DNA of 46,299 bases, from positions 37,952-84,250 of the forward strand of contig NZ_NGFO01000017.1 in NCBI RefSeq assembly GCF_002149015.1. The letters are read 5' to 3'. Shown in pieces: positions 8,373 through 15,742 of this stretch. The notes beneath the pieces are model-generated. The model was given only the letters and a program-made list of their open reading frames with translations. It ran no database searches and was not told where the DNA came from. Origin of the DNA: Gordonia lacunae (lineage in GTDB: Bacteria > Actinomycetota > Actinomycetes > Mycobacteriales > Mycobacteriaceae). Position 1 is the first letter of the stretch, and the number at the start of each line of letters is the position of its first letter. The translations under genes were made by a program, and so were the position numbers.

Positions 8373-9197
8373 ATGTCGGATGCAAGCCTCGGTGTGGAGG
8401 TTCGTGAACTGTCGTCGCCCGACGAGCTCGAAGACCTACAGCGGATCTTCGACGACGTGTGGCGGCCCGACCCGACCAACCGGCCCGTGGGTACCGACAT
8501 GCTGCGGGCACTCACCCACGCCGGCAACTACATCGCCGGCGCGTTCATCGGTGACCACCTCGCCGGTGGCAGCGTCGCGTTCTTCGGCGCGCCGATCGGC
8601 GAGACCCTGCACAGCCACATCACCGGGGTCACCCGCCGCGGTCGCGGCCACCAGGTCGGTCATGCGCTGAAGATGCACCAGCGCCGCTGGGCACTGGAGC
8701 GCGGCCTGTCGACGATCACCTGGACCTTCGATCCCCTCGTCGCGCGCAACGCGTACTTCAACCTCGCCAAACTCGGGGCGACACCCGTCCACTACTACGA
8801 GGACTTCTACGGCGAACTCGGCGACGAGCTGGGCGGCGACGCCGACTCCGACCGGGTGCTCGTGTCCTGGGATCTGCACGCCGAGGCCACGTCCGGGCCG
8901 TCGCCCTCGGTGGACGAGGTGCTCGCCGGCGGCGCCGTGTCGGTCATCGACGCCGACCAGCCGTCCCGACCCGTCGCGCACCACGACCGCGTCACCCCGG
9001 ACGCAGGCGTCGTCGTCGAAGTGCCGCGCGACGTCGAATCGATGCGGGTCAGCGCGCCACTCGACGCCGCGCGGTGGCGGATCGCGCTGCGGGACGCGCT
9101 CTCGCCGCTGCTCGTCGACGGGGAGGCGCGTCGGGACGTCCGGTTCCTGCGGTCGGGACACTATGTGTTCGGCCCGGCCGGCTCGGGGGCCCGGTGA
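8373..9197 (+). CDS. GNAT-superfamily acetyltransferase-like protein (COG3375 type)
   Basis: A 274-residue protein that starts like GNAT enzymes (VEVRELSSPDELEDLQRIF) and has the acetyl-CoA binding segment TRRGRGHQVGHALK around residues 90-103. The segment TWTFDPLVARNAYFNLAKLG is characteristic of the COG3375 group, predicted acetyltransferases of unknown substrate. The C-terminal third, with RVSAPLDAARWRIALRDAL, is specific to this group. The ATG at 8373 begins just where family similarity starts; the open frame further upstream is antisense to the copper-operon gene. The stop overlaps the next start as GTGA, so the phosphodiesterase is probably translated in step with it. The partner may help define the substrate. 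Confidence 0.8.
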   Translation: MSDASLGVEVRELSSPDELEDLQRIFDDVWRPDPTNRPVGTDMLRALTHAGNYIAGAFIGDHLAGGSVAFFGAPIGETLHSHITGVTRRGRGHQVGHALKMHQRRWALERGLSTITWTFDPLVARNAYFNLAKLGATPVHYYEDFYGELGDELGGDADSDRVLVSWDLHAEATSGPSPSVDEVLAGGAVSVIDADQPSRPVAHHDRVTPDAGVVVEVPRDVESMRVSAPLDAARWRIALRDALSPLLVDGEARRDVRFLRSGHYVFGPAGSGAR

Positions 9198-10495
9198 CCG
9201 AAGCAGTGGACCCGCTCGCTGCGCTCCCGGCGTCCGAAGCAGTGGACCCGCTCGCTGCGCTCCCGGCGTCCGAAGCAGTGGACCCGCTCGCTGCGCTCCC
9301 GGCGTCCGAAGCAGTGGACCCGCTCGAACTGGCCCCGGCCGACTGGCACGGCTATCCGCACACGCTGGCCGACGTCCTCCCGGCGGCGTCGGTTGCCCTC
9401 GGGGTCGGCTCCGGCGCCCCGGGACCGGCTGTGCCGCCGGGCGACTCGGTCGTGGTGTTGCTGATCGACGGACTGGGCGCGACACTGCTGGACGAGTACG
9501 CCGACCATGCACCCACGCTGCGCGCCCTGACGTCCACGACGCTGCGGGCAGGGTTCCCGGCGACCACCGCCACCAGCATCCTCAGCCTCACCGCCGGGAC
9601 GTCGTGCGGGGTGCACGGGATCATCGGGTACAGCTTCCGCCCGGGCGACGAGTGCCGCACCCGCGGGTCCCGACGCGTTCTCAACTCGCTGCGCTGGACC
9701 CTCGACGACGCGTCCGGCCCGTCCGCGTTGATGACCTATCCCCCGGCCCTCGTCCGAACCGAACGCGGCAGCCTGGAAGAGCTTGCCGCCGAGGGCGTCC
9801 GGGTCACCTATGTGATGCCCGGCGAGTTTCGCGGGACCGGCCTCACGATGGCCGCGTTCCGCGCCTCGGGCCAGTTCCTGCCCGCCGTGACACCCGACGG
9901 CATCCGCGAGGCCGTGCTGACCACCCTGCGCCGCCGGAGCCGACACCGCCGATTCGTGTACGCCTACTACAGCGAACTCGACATGGCCGGCCACATCCAC
10001 GGTCCGGGATCGGCGGAGTGGCTGGAGAAACTGCGTATCGTGGAGCGGTTGGTCGCCGACCTCGCCTCCGAACTGACCGATGGCACAACTCTTCTCGTCA
10101 CCGGCGACCACGGGATGATCACCGCCGACCGGGCGATCGACATCGACACCGCGCCCGTGCTGCTCGACGGCGTCGACGCAGTGGCCGGTGAGGCACGGGT
10201 CCGCCACGTCTACGCGACGCCGGGTTCGGCCGATGACGTGCTGAACGGCTGGGCGTCGTACCTCGGCGACGCCGCCCACGTCGTGTCCCGAGAGCAGAGC
10301 ATCGACGAGGAATGGTTCGGCCCGGTGGTGAATGATGCTGTCGCACAACGCATCGGCGACGTGGTCGCGGTGGCCCGCGGCGCCACCACCCTCACCCGCA
10401 GCAAACGCGAGACGATGGAGTCGATGATGCTCGGCCACCACGGCGCCTGGACCGCTGCCGAACAACTCGTACCCCTGATCGTGGCGTCGGGGTAG
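9194..10495 (+). CDS. Alkaline-phosphatase-superfamily nucleotide pyrophosphatase/phosphodiesterase
   Basis: About 433 residues. It carries the two-metal active site of the NPP family: Asp92 in LLIDGLG, the Thr nucleophile in FPATTAT (residues 121-127), Asp and His in ELDMAGHIHGPG, the GDHGM pair and a last His in GHHGAW. Such enzymes cleave phosphodiester or pyrophosphate bonds. No signal peptide is evident, which is unusual because many relatives are exported. The first 40 residues are a near-perfect repeat of a 12-residue unit encoded by the 36-bp DNA repeat described separately; the enzyme domain proper begins near residue 45. The GTG start at 9194 overlaps the GNAT stop. Confidence 0.85.
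   Translation: MTEAVDPLAALPASEAVDPLAALPASEAVDPLAALPASEAVDPLELAPADWHGYPHTLADVLPAASVALGVGSGAPGPAVPPGDSVVVLLIDGLGATLLDEYADHAPTLRALTSTTLRAGFPATTATSILSLTAGTSCGVHGIIGYSFRPGDECRTRGSRRVLNSLRWTLDDASGPSALMTYPPALVRTERGSLEELAAEGVRVTYVMPGEFRGTGLTMAAFRASGQFLPAVTPDGIREAVLTTLRRRSRHRRFVYAYYSELDMAGHIHGPGSAEWLEKLRIVERLVADLASELTDGTTLLVTGDHGMITADRAIDIDTAPVLLDGVDAVAGEARVRHVYATPGSADDVLNGWASYLGDAAHVVSREQSIDEEWFGPVVNDAVAQRIGDVVAVARGATTLTRSKRETMESMMLGHHGAWTAAEQLVPLIVASG
9200..9326 (+). repeat. 36-bp tandem repeat, three identical copies plus a partial fourth, inside a CDS
   Basis: Units are 9200-9235, 9236-9271 and 9272-9307, identical at every base, followed by the first 19 bases of a fourth unit (9308-9326). The unit keeps the reading frame and encodes a 12-residue peptide (EAVDPLAALPAS). 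The GCTCGCTGCGCTCC part resembles the small GC-rich dispersed elements seen elsewhere in the window. Identity among copies indicates recent expansion. Confidence 0.95.
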
Positions 10496-10573
10496 CGCGG
10501 GTTTGGTCGAAGTCACTGGTTGGGATCGCGGGGCCGGTCGCCAAGTGGCCTCGACGGGCGCGGCGGCCTCGCT

Positions 10574-11722
10574 TCAGGGAGCGGCGGGATCGTCGTCGGT
10601 CACGAGGTCCAGGCGCACGCCCAGGAGGCGGACCGGGCGGTCGATGTCGAATCTGGCGAGCAGATCGGCGACCACCGACTCGAGTTCTGCGAAGTCAAGG
10701 CTCGGGGCGGGGAGCTTCCGGGACTTGGTGCGGGTGTAGAAGGTCGTGGTCCGGACGGTCACCGCGACCCGGAACGGCATCCGGTCCTCGGCCATCACCT
10801 GATCGAGCAACTCACGCAGGAGTTCGCCGGCGGCGGTGCGCATCTCGGCCACGTCGCTCAGATCGGTCGCGAAGGTCCGCGACTTGGAATGCGAACGGGC
10901 CAGCCAGGGTTCGGCGGTGATGGCCGAATCGCCGCCGCCGCGACAGAGGACGTACAGCCAATTGCCCTGGTGCGGACCGAACATGGCGATCAGGTCGTCA
11001 CGGGGGGTGGCGATCAGTTCGGTCACCGTGGTGATGCCTGCGGCGGTGAGCTTCGACGCCGTCTTCGGTCCGACGCTCCACAGGTCGCGAGTGGGCCTGT
11101 CTCCCATCAGGTCCAGCCAGTTGCGATCGTCCAGCACGAACACCCGCGGGGCGTCGGCGTCACCGTCCGCACCGCCCGGCGGCCGTTTGGCGAACCCGGT
11201 GGCCATCTTCGCCCGCTGCTTGTTGTCGCTGATCCCGACGCAGCTCGTGAGTCCGCACCGGTCGAGGATCTCGGACCGGATCCGTTCGGCGAGGTCGACG
11301 ATGGCCTCGTCGTCGAACGGGTCGACCTCCGCTCCGCGGGCGCTGACCCCGAGGTACGCCTCGTCCCAGCCCCAGACCTCGACGGGGTGGCCGGTGGCGC
11401 GTACGACGTCCATGACGTCGGCGGAGGCAGCGTCGTAGGCACTCATGTCGAGCGGCAGATACACCGCGTCCGGCAGCTTGCGGTGCGCTGCCCGTAACGG
11501 CATACCCGCGCGCACACCCACGTCGCGCGCCTCATACGACGCGCAGGTCACTACCTTGCGGGCCTCGGTCGGGTCGCCGTTGCCGCCGACGATGACCGGC
11601 ACCCCCACGAGTTCGGGGGCCCTCAACCGCTCGACCGCCACCTGGAACTGGTCGAGATCGACGTGCAACAGCCACCGATAGCGTTGCGGAACCGAAGTGG
11701 TCACGACGCCCAGGGTAGTCAC
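10574..11722 (-). CDS. dinB2: Y-family DNA polymerase IV, DinB2-like, with Gln at the steric-gate position
   Basis: A 382-residue Y-family polymerase. Metal-binding residues are Asp22 (HVDLDQF), Asp120 and Glu121 (WGWDEAYLG). The segments RKVVTCASYEAR, GVRAGMPLRAA and SVGPKTASKL (helix-hairpin-helix) follow, then a little-finger domain with KSRTF. The WGWDEAYLG form matches mycobacterial DinB2 rather than DinB1, and no C-terminal clamp-binding peptide is visible. The steric gate, usually Phe or Tyr and Leu in DinB2 of Mycobacterium smegmatis, aligns with Gln27 here, which may loosen discrimination against ribonucleotides (inference). The GTG start at 11722 lies 3 nt after the stop of the upstream gene; a GTG at 11704 is an alternative. 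The stop codon falls within a small repeat-like sequence. Confidence 0.88.
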   Translation of the reverse strand: MTTLGVVTTSVPQRYRWLLHVDLDQFQVAVERLRAPELVGVPVIVGGNGDPTEARKVVTCASYEARDVGVRAGMPLRAAHRKLPDAVYLPLDMSAYDAASADVMDVVRATGHPVEVWGWDEAYLGVSARGAEVDPFDDEAIVDLAERIRSEILDRCGLTSCVGISDNKQRAKMATGFAKRPPGGADGDADAPRVFVLDDRNWLDLMGDRPTRDLWSVGPKTASKLTAAGITTVTELIATPRDDLIAMFGPHQGNWLYVLCRGGGDSAITAEPWLARSHSKSRTFATDLSDVAEMRTAAGELLRELLDQVMAEDRMPFRVAVTVRTTTFYTRTKSRKLPAPSLDFAELESVVADLLARFDIDRPVRLLGVRLDLVTDDDPAAP

Positions 11723-11725
11723 CGG

Positions 11726-12421
11726 TCAGTCGGCGATACAGACCTCGAGTTCACCGAGGCCCGCCGCCCGGCACGACGTGCGCAACGAGTGCGGGTTGTA
11801 GCGCAGCACGGAGAGCCGTCGGTCGGAGCCGTGACCGGCGTCGGCGAACACCGCACCGGCTGCGGCGATGTGCTCGGCGAGTTCCGCCCGCGTGGCGGCG
11901 TCGGTCGCAGCCACGGTGTGGGTCAGCACCTCCTCCAGGAGGGCGCGATCCCGATGCAGCGGTGGCGGCATGAGATTGAGCGCCGGAGAGGCGGTCCCGC
12001 AATTCGTCGGATCGGTGAGCGCATGTGCCGCGGCGACCAGGTAGGCCACCGCGACCAGCGCCGGCCGCCGGCCATCGCGGTCTCCGACCGTGTTCGCGGC
12101 GTGGTCCGCGTCGAGGTCGGGCCCGGCAAGTCCCAGAACCGCAAGCGCTTCATCGTGCGGAGATGAAACCCGTTCGGCAGCAACGGCTTCGTCGTACATC
12201 AACCGAAGCCGCGCCACGATCGCCCGGTGGCGTCGTACCGCGGCGTCGACCTCACGCATGAGATCGGTGGTCACCCCGAACGCCGCGGAATCCTCCGCGA
12301 GCGCGGCATATCCGGGCAGGACGATCGATTCCTCGATGCCGATCGCCTCGACGATCGCCGACGACGTGAGAAACGTGCGTGCACCACGTCTAGATGCACG
12401 CACAGACAATGCGCTGGTCAA
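11726..12421 (-). CDS. Hypothetical protein, TTG start, upstream of dinB2
   Basis: A protein of about 231 residues that I do not recognise. It is rich in Ala and Arg, mostly helical in appearance, with clustered hydrophobic segments (ALVAVAYLVAAAHAL around residues 125-140) but no clear membrane span or signal peptide. Three Cys are present, two near the C-terminus (TSCRAAGLGELEVC). A TTG at 12421 is chosen as start because GGAGGGG lies five bases before it; an upstream ATG at 12466 is in frame but has no ribosome site. The 3-nt gap to dinB2 suggests co-transcription, so it may be produced under the same conditions as the polymerase. Confidence 0.6.
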   Translation of the reverse strand: MTSALSVRASRRGARTFLTSSAIVEAIGIEESIVLPGYAALAEDSAAFGVTTDLMREVDAAVRRHRAIVARLRLMYDEAVAAERVSSPHDEALAVLGLAGPDLDADHAANTVGDRDGRRPALVAVAYLVAAAHALTDPTNCGTASPALNLMPPPLHRDRALLEEVLTHTVAATDAATRAELAEHIAAAGAVFADAGHGSDRRLSVLRYNPHSLRTSCRAAGLGELEVCIAD

Positions 12422-12691
12422 CTGAACCCCTCCACATAGACCATGAACAGTGACGATCATGAACACCGACGAAGGGCACGATGTGATGCCCCTCGAGTCG
12501 ACCCCCTACGCCCCGACACCCCCGCATGATGTCGGCCACCTGGCGCACGCTGAGGATACGCGGAGTCGAGATCGTATGTGAGTCGAACGACTGAACACAC
12601 CGGTTCCGGCGCGGCCATAGGGACCAAAGGCCCTGTCCCGGCGCTCCCCCGACAACAACCATGTAAAGGGCGACCGGCATCAGGAGGGCAC
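12422..12691. other. 270-bp divergent intergenic region
   Basis: Holds the promoter of the Rv1733c-like gene (plus) and presumably that of the dinB2 operon (minus). A DosR-box-like palindrome lies at 12617-12636 and a weak -10-like ATGTAA at 12661-12666. No gene of its own is convincing; a minus-strand open frame crossing it lacks a recognisable protein. Confidence 0.5.
12617..12636 (+). promoter_or_regulatory. DosR/DevR-box-like palindrome
   Basis: The 14-base core GGGACCAAAGGCCC (12620-12633) matches the DosR core GGGACTWWAGTCCC at 12 of 14 positions and is an imperfect inverted repeat. It is centred about 65 bp before the ATG of an Rv1733c-like gene. Rv1733c itself belongs to the DosR dormancy regulon of M. 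tuberculosis. With ATGTAA at 12661 as -10, the box would be centred near -46, close to the usual activator position. Confidence 0.55.
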
Positions 12692-13279
12692 ATGCTGCGA
12701 TTCCTCGCCCGCGAGCTCCACAGCTGGCGTGTCATGCACGCGTCGTCGAACGGCCTGGTCCGTCGCGGCGACCGTCTGGAAACCGCAACGCTGGTGATGC
12801 TGTGGCTGGCCGCCGTCGCGGGGGTGATGATCGCCTTGACCATCGGCGGCGACACGTATGTGGCGCACAAGGCTGCCGCGGAGAAGCAGGAACCCCGACA
12901 TTCGGTGAGCGCGACGATCATTCGCACACCAGGTCAGGGCAGCGACGCGGCCGGTGCCGGGGCGGACACCGGCCTCACCACCGTGGCGTGGCAGGACCCG
13001 AACGGTCACCGGCTCACCGCCGCCGTCGATGCCGAGCCGCTCGACTCGGTCGGCCGGGTCCGGGTCGTCTGGCTCGACGACTCGGGCTCGGTGGTGGACC
13101 CACCCATCACCACGACGGACGCCGTGATGGAAGGCCTGATCGCCGGCGCGGCAGTCGGGACGCTCGTCGTGCTCGGCTGGTGGGGCTCGACCGTGCTCGT
13201 CCGCATGGTCGCCGACCAGCACCGGTTCCGGCGGTGGGAGGCCGAGTGGCGGCAGTTCGACATCGACAGCCACCCCTGA
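12692..13279 (+). CDS. Rv1733c-family two-helix membrane protein
   Basis: About 195 residues. The architecture is that of M. tuberculosis Rv1733c: a short cytosolic N-terminus ending in NGLVRRGDRLE, a first membrane helix (about residues 31-52), an extracytoplasmic domain of about 80 residues with SATII, VAWQDPNG and VVWLDDSGSVVDPP, a second helix (about 149-170) and a short tail ending in FDIDSHP. These stretches match what I remember of Rv1733c, a DosR-regulon antigen of unknown function. The ATG at 12692 follows AGGAGGG by 3-4 nt. The DosR-box-like site upstream supports regulation by hypoxia or nitric oxide, as inference. Confidence 0.8.
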   Translation: MLRFLARELHSWRVMHASSNGLVRRGDRLETATLVMLWLAAVAGVMIALTIGGDTYVAHKAAAEKQEPRHSVSATIIRTPGQGSDAAGAGADTGLTTVAWQDPNGHRLTAAVDAEPLDSVGRVRVVWLDDSGSVVDPPITTTDAVMEGLIAGAAVGTLVVLGWWGSTVLVRMVADQHRFRRWEAEWRQFDIDSHP

Positions 13280-13291
13280 ACCGCGACGGAC

Positions 13292-13501
13292 TCAGCCGCT
13301 GACGACCGCCCAGATGACGAACGCCACCCAGGCGACGGACCCGAGGACGTTGATGACCAGCGCCGTCGTGGTGAGGGCGTCGCGCCGGCCGCCGGCCCGA
13401 GTGATCCCCACGATCGTGAGCACGAGGCCGACGATGGTGCCCACGCACAGCGGAAAGCCCAGGATGCCCACGATCAGACCGGCCAGACCGAACCCGTTCA
13501 C
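13292..13501 (-). CDS. Small DUF4190-like membrane protein, start uncertain
   Basis: The last 69 residues are clear: VNGFGLAGLIVGILGF, a second hydrophobic segment with TIVGLVLTIVGI, a basic turn (AGGRRDA) and a last helix ending in IWAVVSG. This is the usual layout of small actinobacterial DUF4190-like proteins. These normally have a Pro/Gln/Tyr-rich N-terminal tail, and such a tail (QPV, AHPVPAQPGPAQPVPAHPEK) is encoded in the same frame upstream of 13501, but it has no ATG, GTG or TTG before a stop near 13600. The GTG at 13501 is thus a formal start. The gene may be 5'-damaged or frameshifted. Confidence 0.6.
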   Translation of the reverse strand: MNGFGLAGLIVGILGFPLCVGTIVGLVLTIVGITRAGGRRDALTTTALVINVLGSVAWVAFVIWAVVSG

Positions 13502-13587
13502 CTTCTCCGGGTGAGCCGGAACGGGTTGCGCCGGGCCGGGTTGCGCCGGAACAGGATGCGCGAGAACGGGTTGCGGGTCGACGTGGT

Positions 13588-13749
13588 ATCGACGTCATCG
13601 AAGCGGACACCGACACCGACGCCGACGGCTACACCGACATCGCCGTGGCGGACACCGACGGCGACGGCACCTTCGACACCGCCGTCGACGACGAGGGCAA
13701 CGTCGAGGTCGGCGACTTCGGCAGCATCGACGGCGGCGACGCCGTCTGA
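13588..13749 (+). pseudogene. Asp-rich calcium-repeat-like protein fragment without a start
   Basis: An open frame encodes about 53 residues beginning IDVIEADTDTDADG and ending DGGDAV before a TGA at 13747. The DTDADG and DTDGDG repeats are typical of acidic Ca2+-binding-type repeats in actinobacterial proteins. Almost every codon ends in C or G, as expected for real coding sequence. The frame is open back to about 13420, yet has no ATG, GTG or TTG before a GTG deep inside. The sequence just upstream is antisense to the Pro-rich region of the neighbouring gene. A 3' remnant of a larger gene, or a gene joined by a small frameshift to an ATG at about 13556, are both possible. Confidence 0.5.
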
Positions 13750-13764
13750 CCACCCGAGCCCATG

Positions 13765-13795
13765 GCCCGAAGCCGCGGTACACGCGGCTTCGGGC
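13765..13795 (+). terminator. Perfect 13-bp hairpin, likely terminator
   Basis: GCCCGAAGCCGCG and its exact complement flank a 5-nt loop. The hairpin lies 16 bp after the stop of the Asp-rich fragment and is followed by TATAAAG, with no long T run, as is common for terminators in high-GC actinobacteria. It indicates that the Asp-rich fragment was once a 3' gene end. Confidence 0.7.
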
Positions 13796-13806
13796 TATAA
13801 AGCTGT

Positions 13807-14688
13807 GTGGGAACGATCGGCGGAATCGAGTTCGCGGTACCGGTGTGGGCGACGGCGACAGCGCTCGTACTGGTGCTGGTGGTCGCGTGGGTGTTCGGCG
13901 TCGTCGCCAGGTGGTTGCTGCGGAGACGCGCCCGCCTCGACGCGACGACGGCGATGGTCCTGTCGATTCTCGGCACCGCCCTCGGCCTCTACATCGCCGG
14001 CCTCGTCGACAAGCATCTCCGGGTGTGGAGCGTGACGACGGTCGTGCTGGGACTGATCAGCTCGGTCGTCGCGGTCGCCGCCTACGGGGCGCTCGCCGCG
14101 CGGCTGCAGCGGCAGCGCAACGCCACTCTCGCGCAACTACTCTCGGACGGCGAGTCCGATCGGCTCGAGTTCAAGTCCACCGCCCGGGTGAACCTGCGCA
14201 CCGGGGAGAAGGACCCGCGCATGGAGCAGGTGATCGTCAAGACGGTATCGGCGTTCCTCAACTCCGACGGCGGAACCCTGCTCATCGGGGTCGCCGATGA
14301 CGGCACCCCGCTGGGCCTCGAACCCGACTTCGCGACGCTGAAGGTGCCCGACGCCGATCGCTTCGAACTCTGGCTTCGCGATCTCCTGACCACGACCCTG
14401 GGCCAGAACACCGCGGCGGCCGTCGGCATCACCGTCGAGGCGGTCGCGAGGACCACCGCATCGGCGGCCGTACCCGTGTGCCGCCTCACATGCTCACCGT
14501 CCCCGCGGCCGGTCTACCTCAGAGCCGGCGAGAACGCGCCGCCCGAGTTCTGGGTGCGCGCGGGCAACTCCACCCGCCAGCTCACCGTCGACGCGGCCGC
14601 CGACTACGTCATGCACCGCTGGCCACTCGGCGCCGGCCGCGCGGTCGCGGCCCAGATCCGCGCCGCGGTCCGGTTCTCGGCGGGGTGA
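13807..14688 (+). CDS. Membrane-anchored AlbA_2 (Schlafen-type) domain protein
   Basis: A 293-residue protein. Three membrane segments fill the N-terminus (about residues 13-39, 48-66 and 74-94). A cytosolic AlbA_2 domain follows, with ESDRLEFKST, VSAFLNSDGGTLLIGVADDG and PLGLEPD, the standard signature of this putative nucleic-acid-binding fold, and ends with PVYLRAGENAPPEFWVRAGNSTRQL, also typical. AlbA_2 domains occur in predicted transcription regulators and in several defence proteins; the role of this one is unknown. The GTG at 13807 gives the full first helix but has no ribosome site; the upstream hairpin ends at 13795, so the mRNA may be nearly leaderless. Confidence 0.8.
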   Translation: MGTIGGIEFAVPVWATATALVLVLVVAWVFGVVARWLLRRRARLDATTAMVLSILGTALGLYIAGLVDKHLRVWSVTTVVLGLISSVVAVAAYGALAARLQRQRNATLAQLLSDGESDRLEFKSTARVNLRTGEKDPRMEQVIVKTVSAFLNSDGGTLLIGVADDGTPLGLEPDFATLKVPDADRFELWLRDLLTTTLGQNTAAAVGITVEAVARTTASAAVPVCRLTCSPSPRPVYLRAGENAPPEFWVRAGNSTRQLTVDAAADYVMHRWPLGAGRAVAAQIRAAVRFSAG

Positions 14689-14699
14689 GCGGAAATATC

Positions 14700-14754
14700 G
14701 TCCAGCTCATCAGGCTCGAAGGGCATTCTGCCCTCGGAAGCAGCTGAGATGGAC
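14700..14754 (+). other. Nested hairpin in the gap between the AlbA_2 and endonuclease genes
   Basis: An outer 10-bp stem with one mismatch (14700-14709 with 14745-14754) encloses an inner AGGGC/GCCCT hairpin (14720-14724 with 14730-14734). It could be a terminator or an mRNA structure before the next gene. No T run follows. Confidence 0.35.
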
Positions 14755-14808
14755 GAAGATTGTCGAGCCCGATGAAACCGGGAGTCGGTGCGCTGCGTCA
14801 AAGCCGGT

Positions 14809-15681
14809 ATGACCTCCGACTGCGGCGTGTACACGCTCAGCGAATTGACCACGATGGGCTGGACGACAGATGACATCAAGCGTGCGCGGCGCGCCGAGAC
14901 TCTGACCCCGATCGCTCACGGTTGGGTCCGCGCAGCCGGCGCCGACTCCCAAGCAGTCGCAGCGGTGACCGCAGGCGGCGCGCTGTCCTGCGTCAGCGCG
15001 TTACGTTTTCATCAGGCCCACGGTCATCCGGACATATGGATCCCGCCAGGACACGGCGACACCCACGTTCGTCTGAGCAAATACCGGAAGTCCACGCCGC
15101 GGCCCAGCGATCCGTTCCGGTGGTGTCAGGGATACGGCCAACCCCTGCCGGTGACAACCGCCGTCGACACGATCCCGGTGGCCATCGGTTGCGCCGCACG
15201 GTGTCTCGCGGCGGAGGAATGGATCGCCGTCGTCGACTCGATTCTCTACACCACCGAGTGGACGATCCCCGACCTCCAGGCCGAGATGGGTCGCGTCGCC
15301 CGGTCGGTCTCGGCGATGTTCGATCGATGCGATGCGCGGTCGCAATCCGGGACCGAGTCGATCGTCCGGCTCCGACTCATCGCGAACGGATTCGACGTCG
15401 AGGTGCAGCCGTCCATCGGCGGCCGCGAGCACGCCGATCTGCGGACGGGTTCGTTGCTCATCGAGTGCGACGGCGAGTCGTACCACTCGGACCGGGCGGC
15501 CTTCGGCAACGACCGCCGGCGCGACCGGATGACCATGCTCGACCGGTGGATGACGATGCGCCTCACCTACGACGACGTGCTGTACGGCTGGGATGACGTC
15601 CTCGAAGAGATCCGCGCACTGACACGTCCCGACCGGCACCGCATCCGACGCCGGAATGACCCGCGGCGCATCATCGAATAA
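14809..15681 (+). CDS. AbiEi-like winged-helix plus DUF559/Vsr-like putative endonuclease
   Basis: About 290 residues. The N-terminus (VYTLSELTTMGWTTDDIKRARRAETLTPIAHGWVR) resembles the winged-helix/AbiEi antitoxin type region found in many actinobacterial proteins of this kind. The C-terminus has a PD-(D/E)XK, Vsr-like DUF559 pattern: SGTESIVRLRL, EHADLRTGSLLIECDGESYH with the acidic pair, then RRRDRMTML. Single-strand nicking or nuclease activity is predicted but unproven. The ATG at 14809 matches where the family normally begins; a GTG at 14788 preceded by GGGAG is an alternative. It follows the AlbA_2 protein on the same strand. These proteins are abundant in actinobacteria and are not always defence genes. 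Confidence 0.75.
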   Translation: MTSDCGVYTLSELTTMGWTTDDIKRARRAETLTPIAHGWVRAAGADSQAVAAVTAGGALSCVSALRFHQAHGHPDIWIPPGHGDTHVRLSKYRKSTPRPSDPFRWCQGYGQPLPVTTAVDTIPVAIGCAARCLAAEEWIAVVDSILYTTEWTIPDLQAEMGRVARSVSAMFDRCDARSQSGTESIVRLRLIANGFDVEVQPSIGGREHADLRTGSLLIECDGESYHSDRAAFGNDRRRDRMTMLDRWMTMRLTYDDVLYGWDDVLEEIRALTRPDRHRIRRRNDPRRIIE

Positions 15682-15742
15682 GGACCGTATCTGTCCGCAT
15701 TTCTCGACAGGGTGGTGTCACACCACAACCCCAGGAGGAACC

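Noticed and set aside
12457..12927. Minus-strand open frame of 156 codons
   Set aside because: It is antisense to the Rv1733c-like gene and covers the DosR-like site; codon pattern is not that of real genes here.
13511..14035. Plus-strand open frame of 174 codons
   Set aside because: It reads the Asp-rich fragment and the AlbA_2 gene out of frame, giving a Thr/Pro/Ser/Arg-rich sequence with no known domain. A frameshift link from its ATG near 13556 to the Asp-rich frame is only kept as a possibility.
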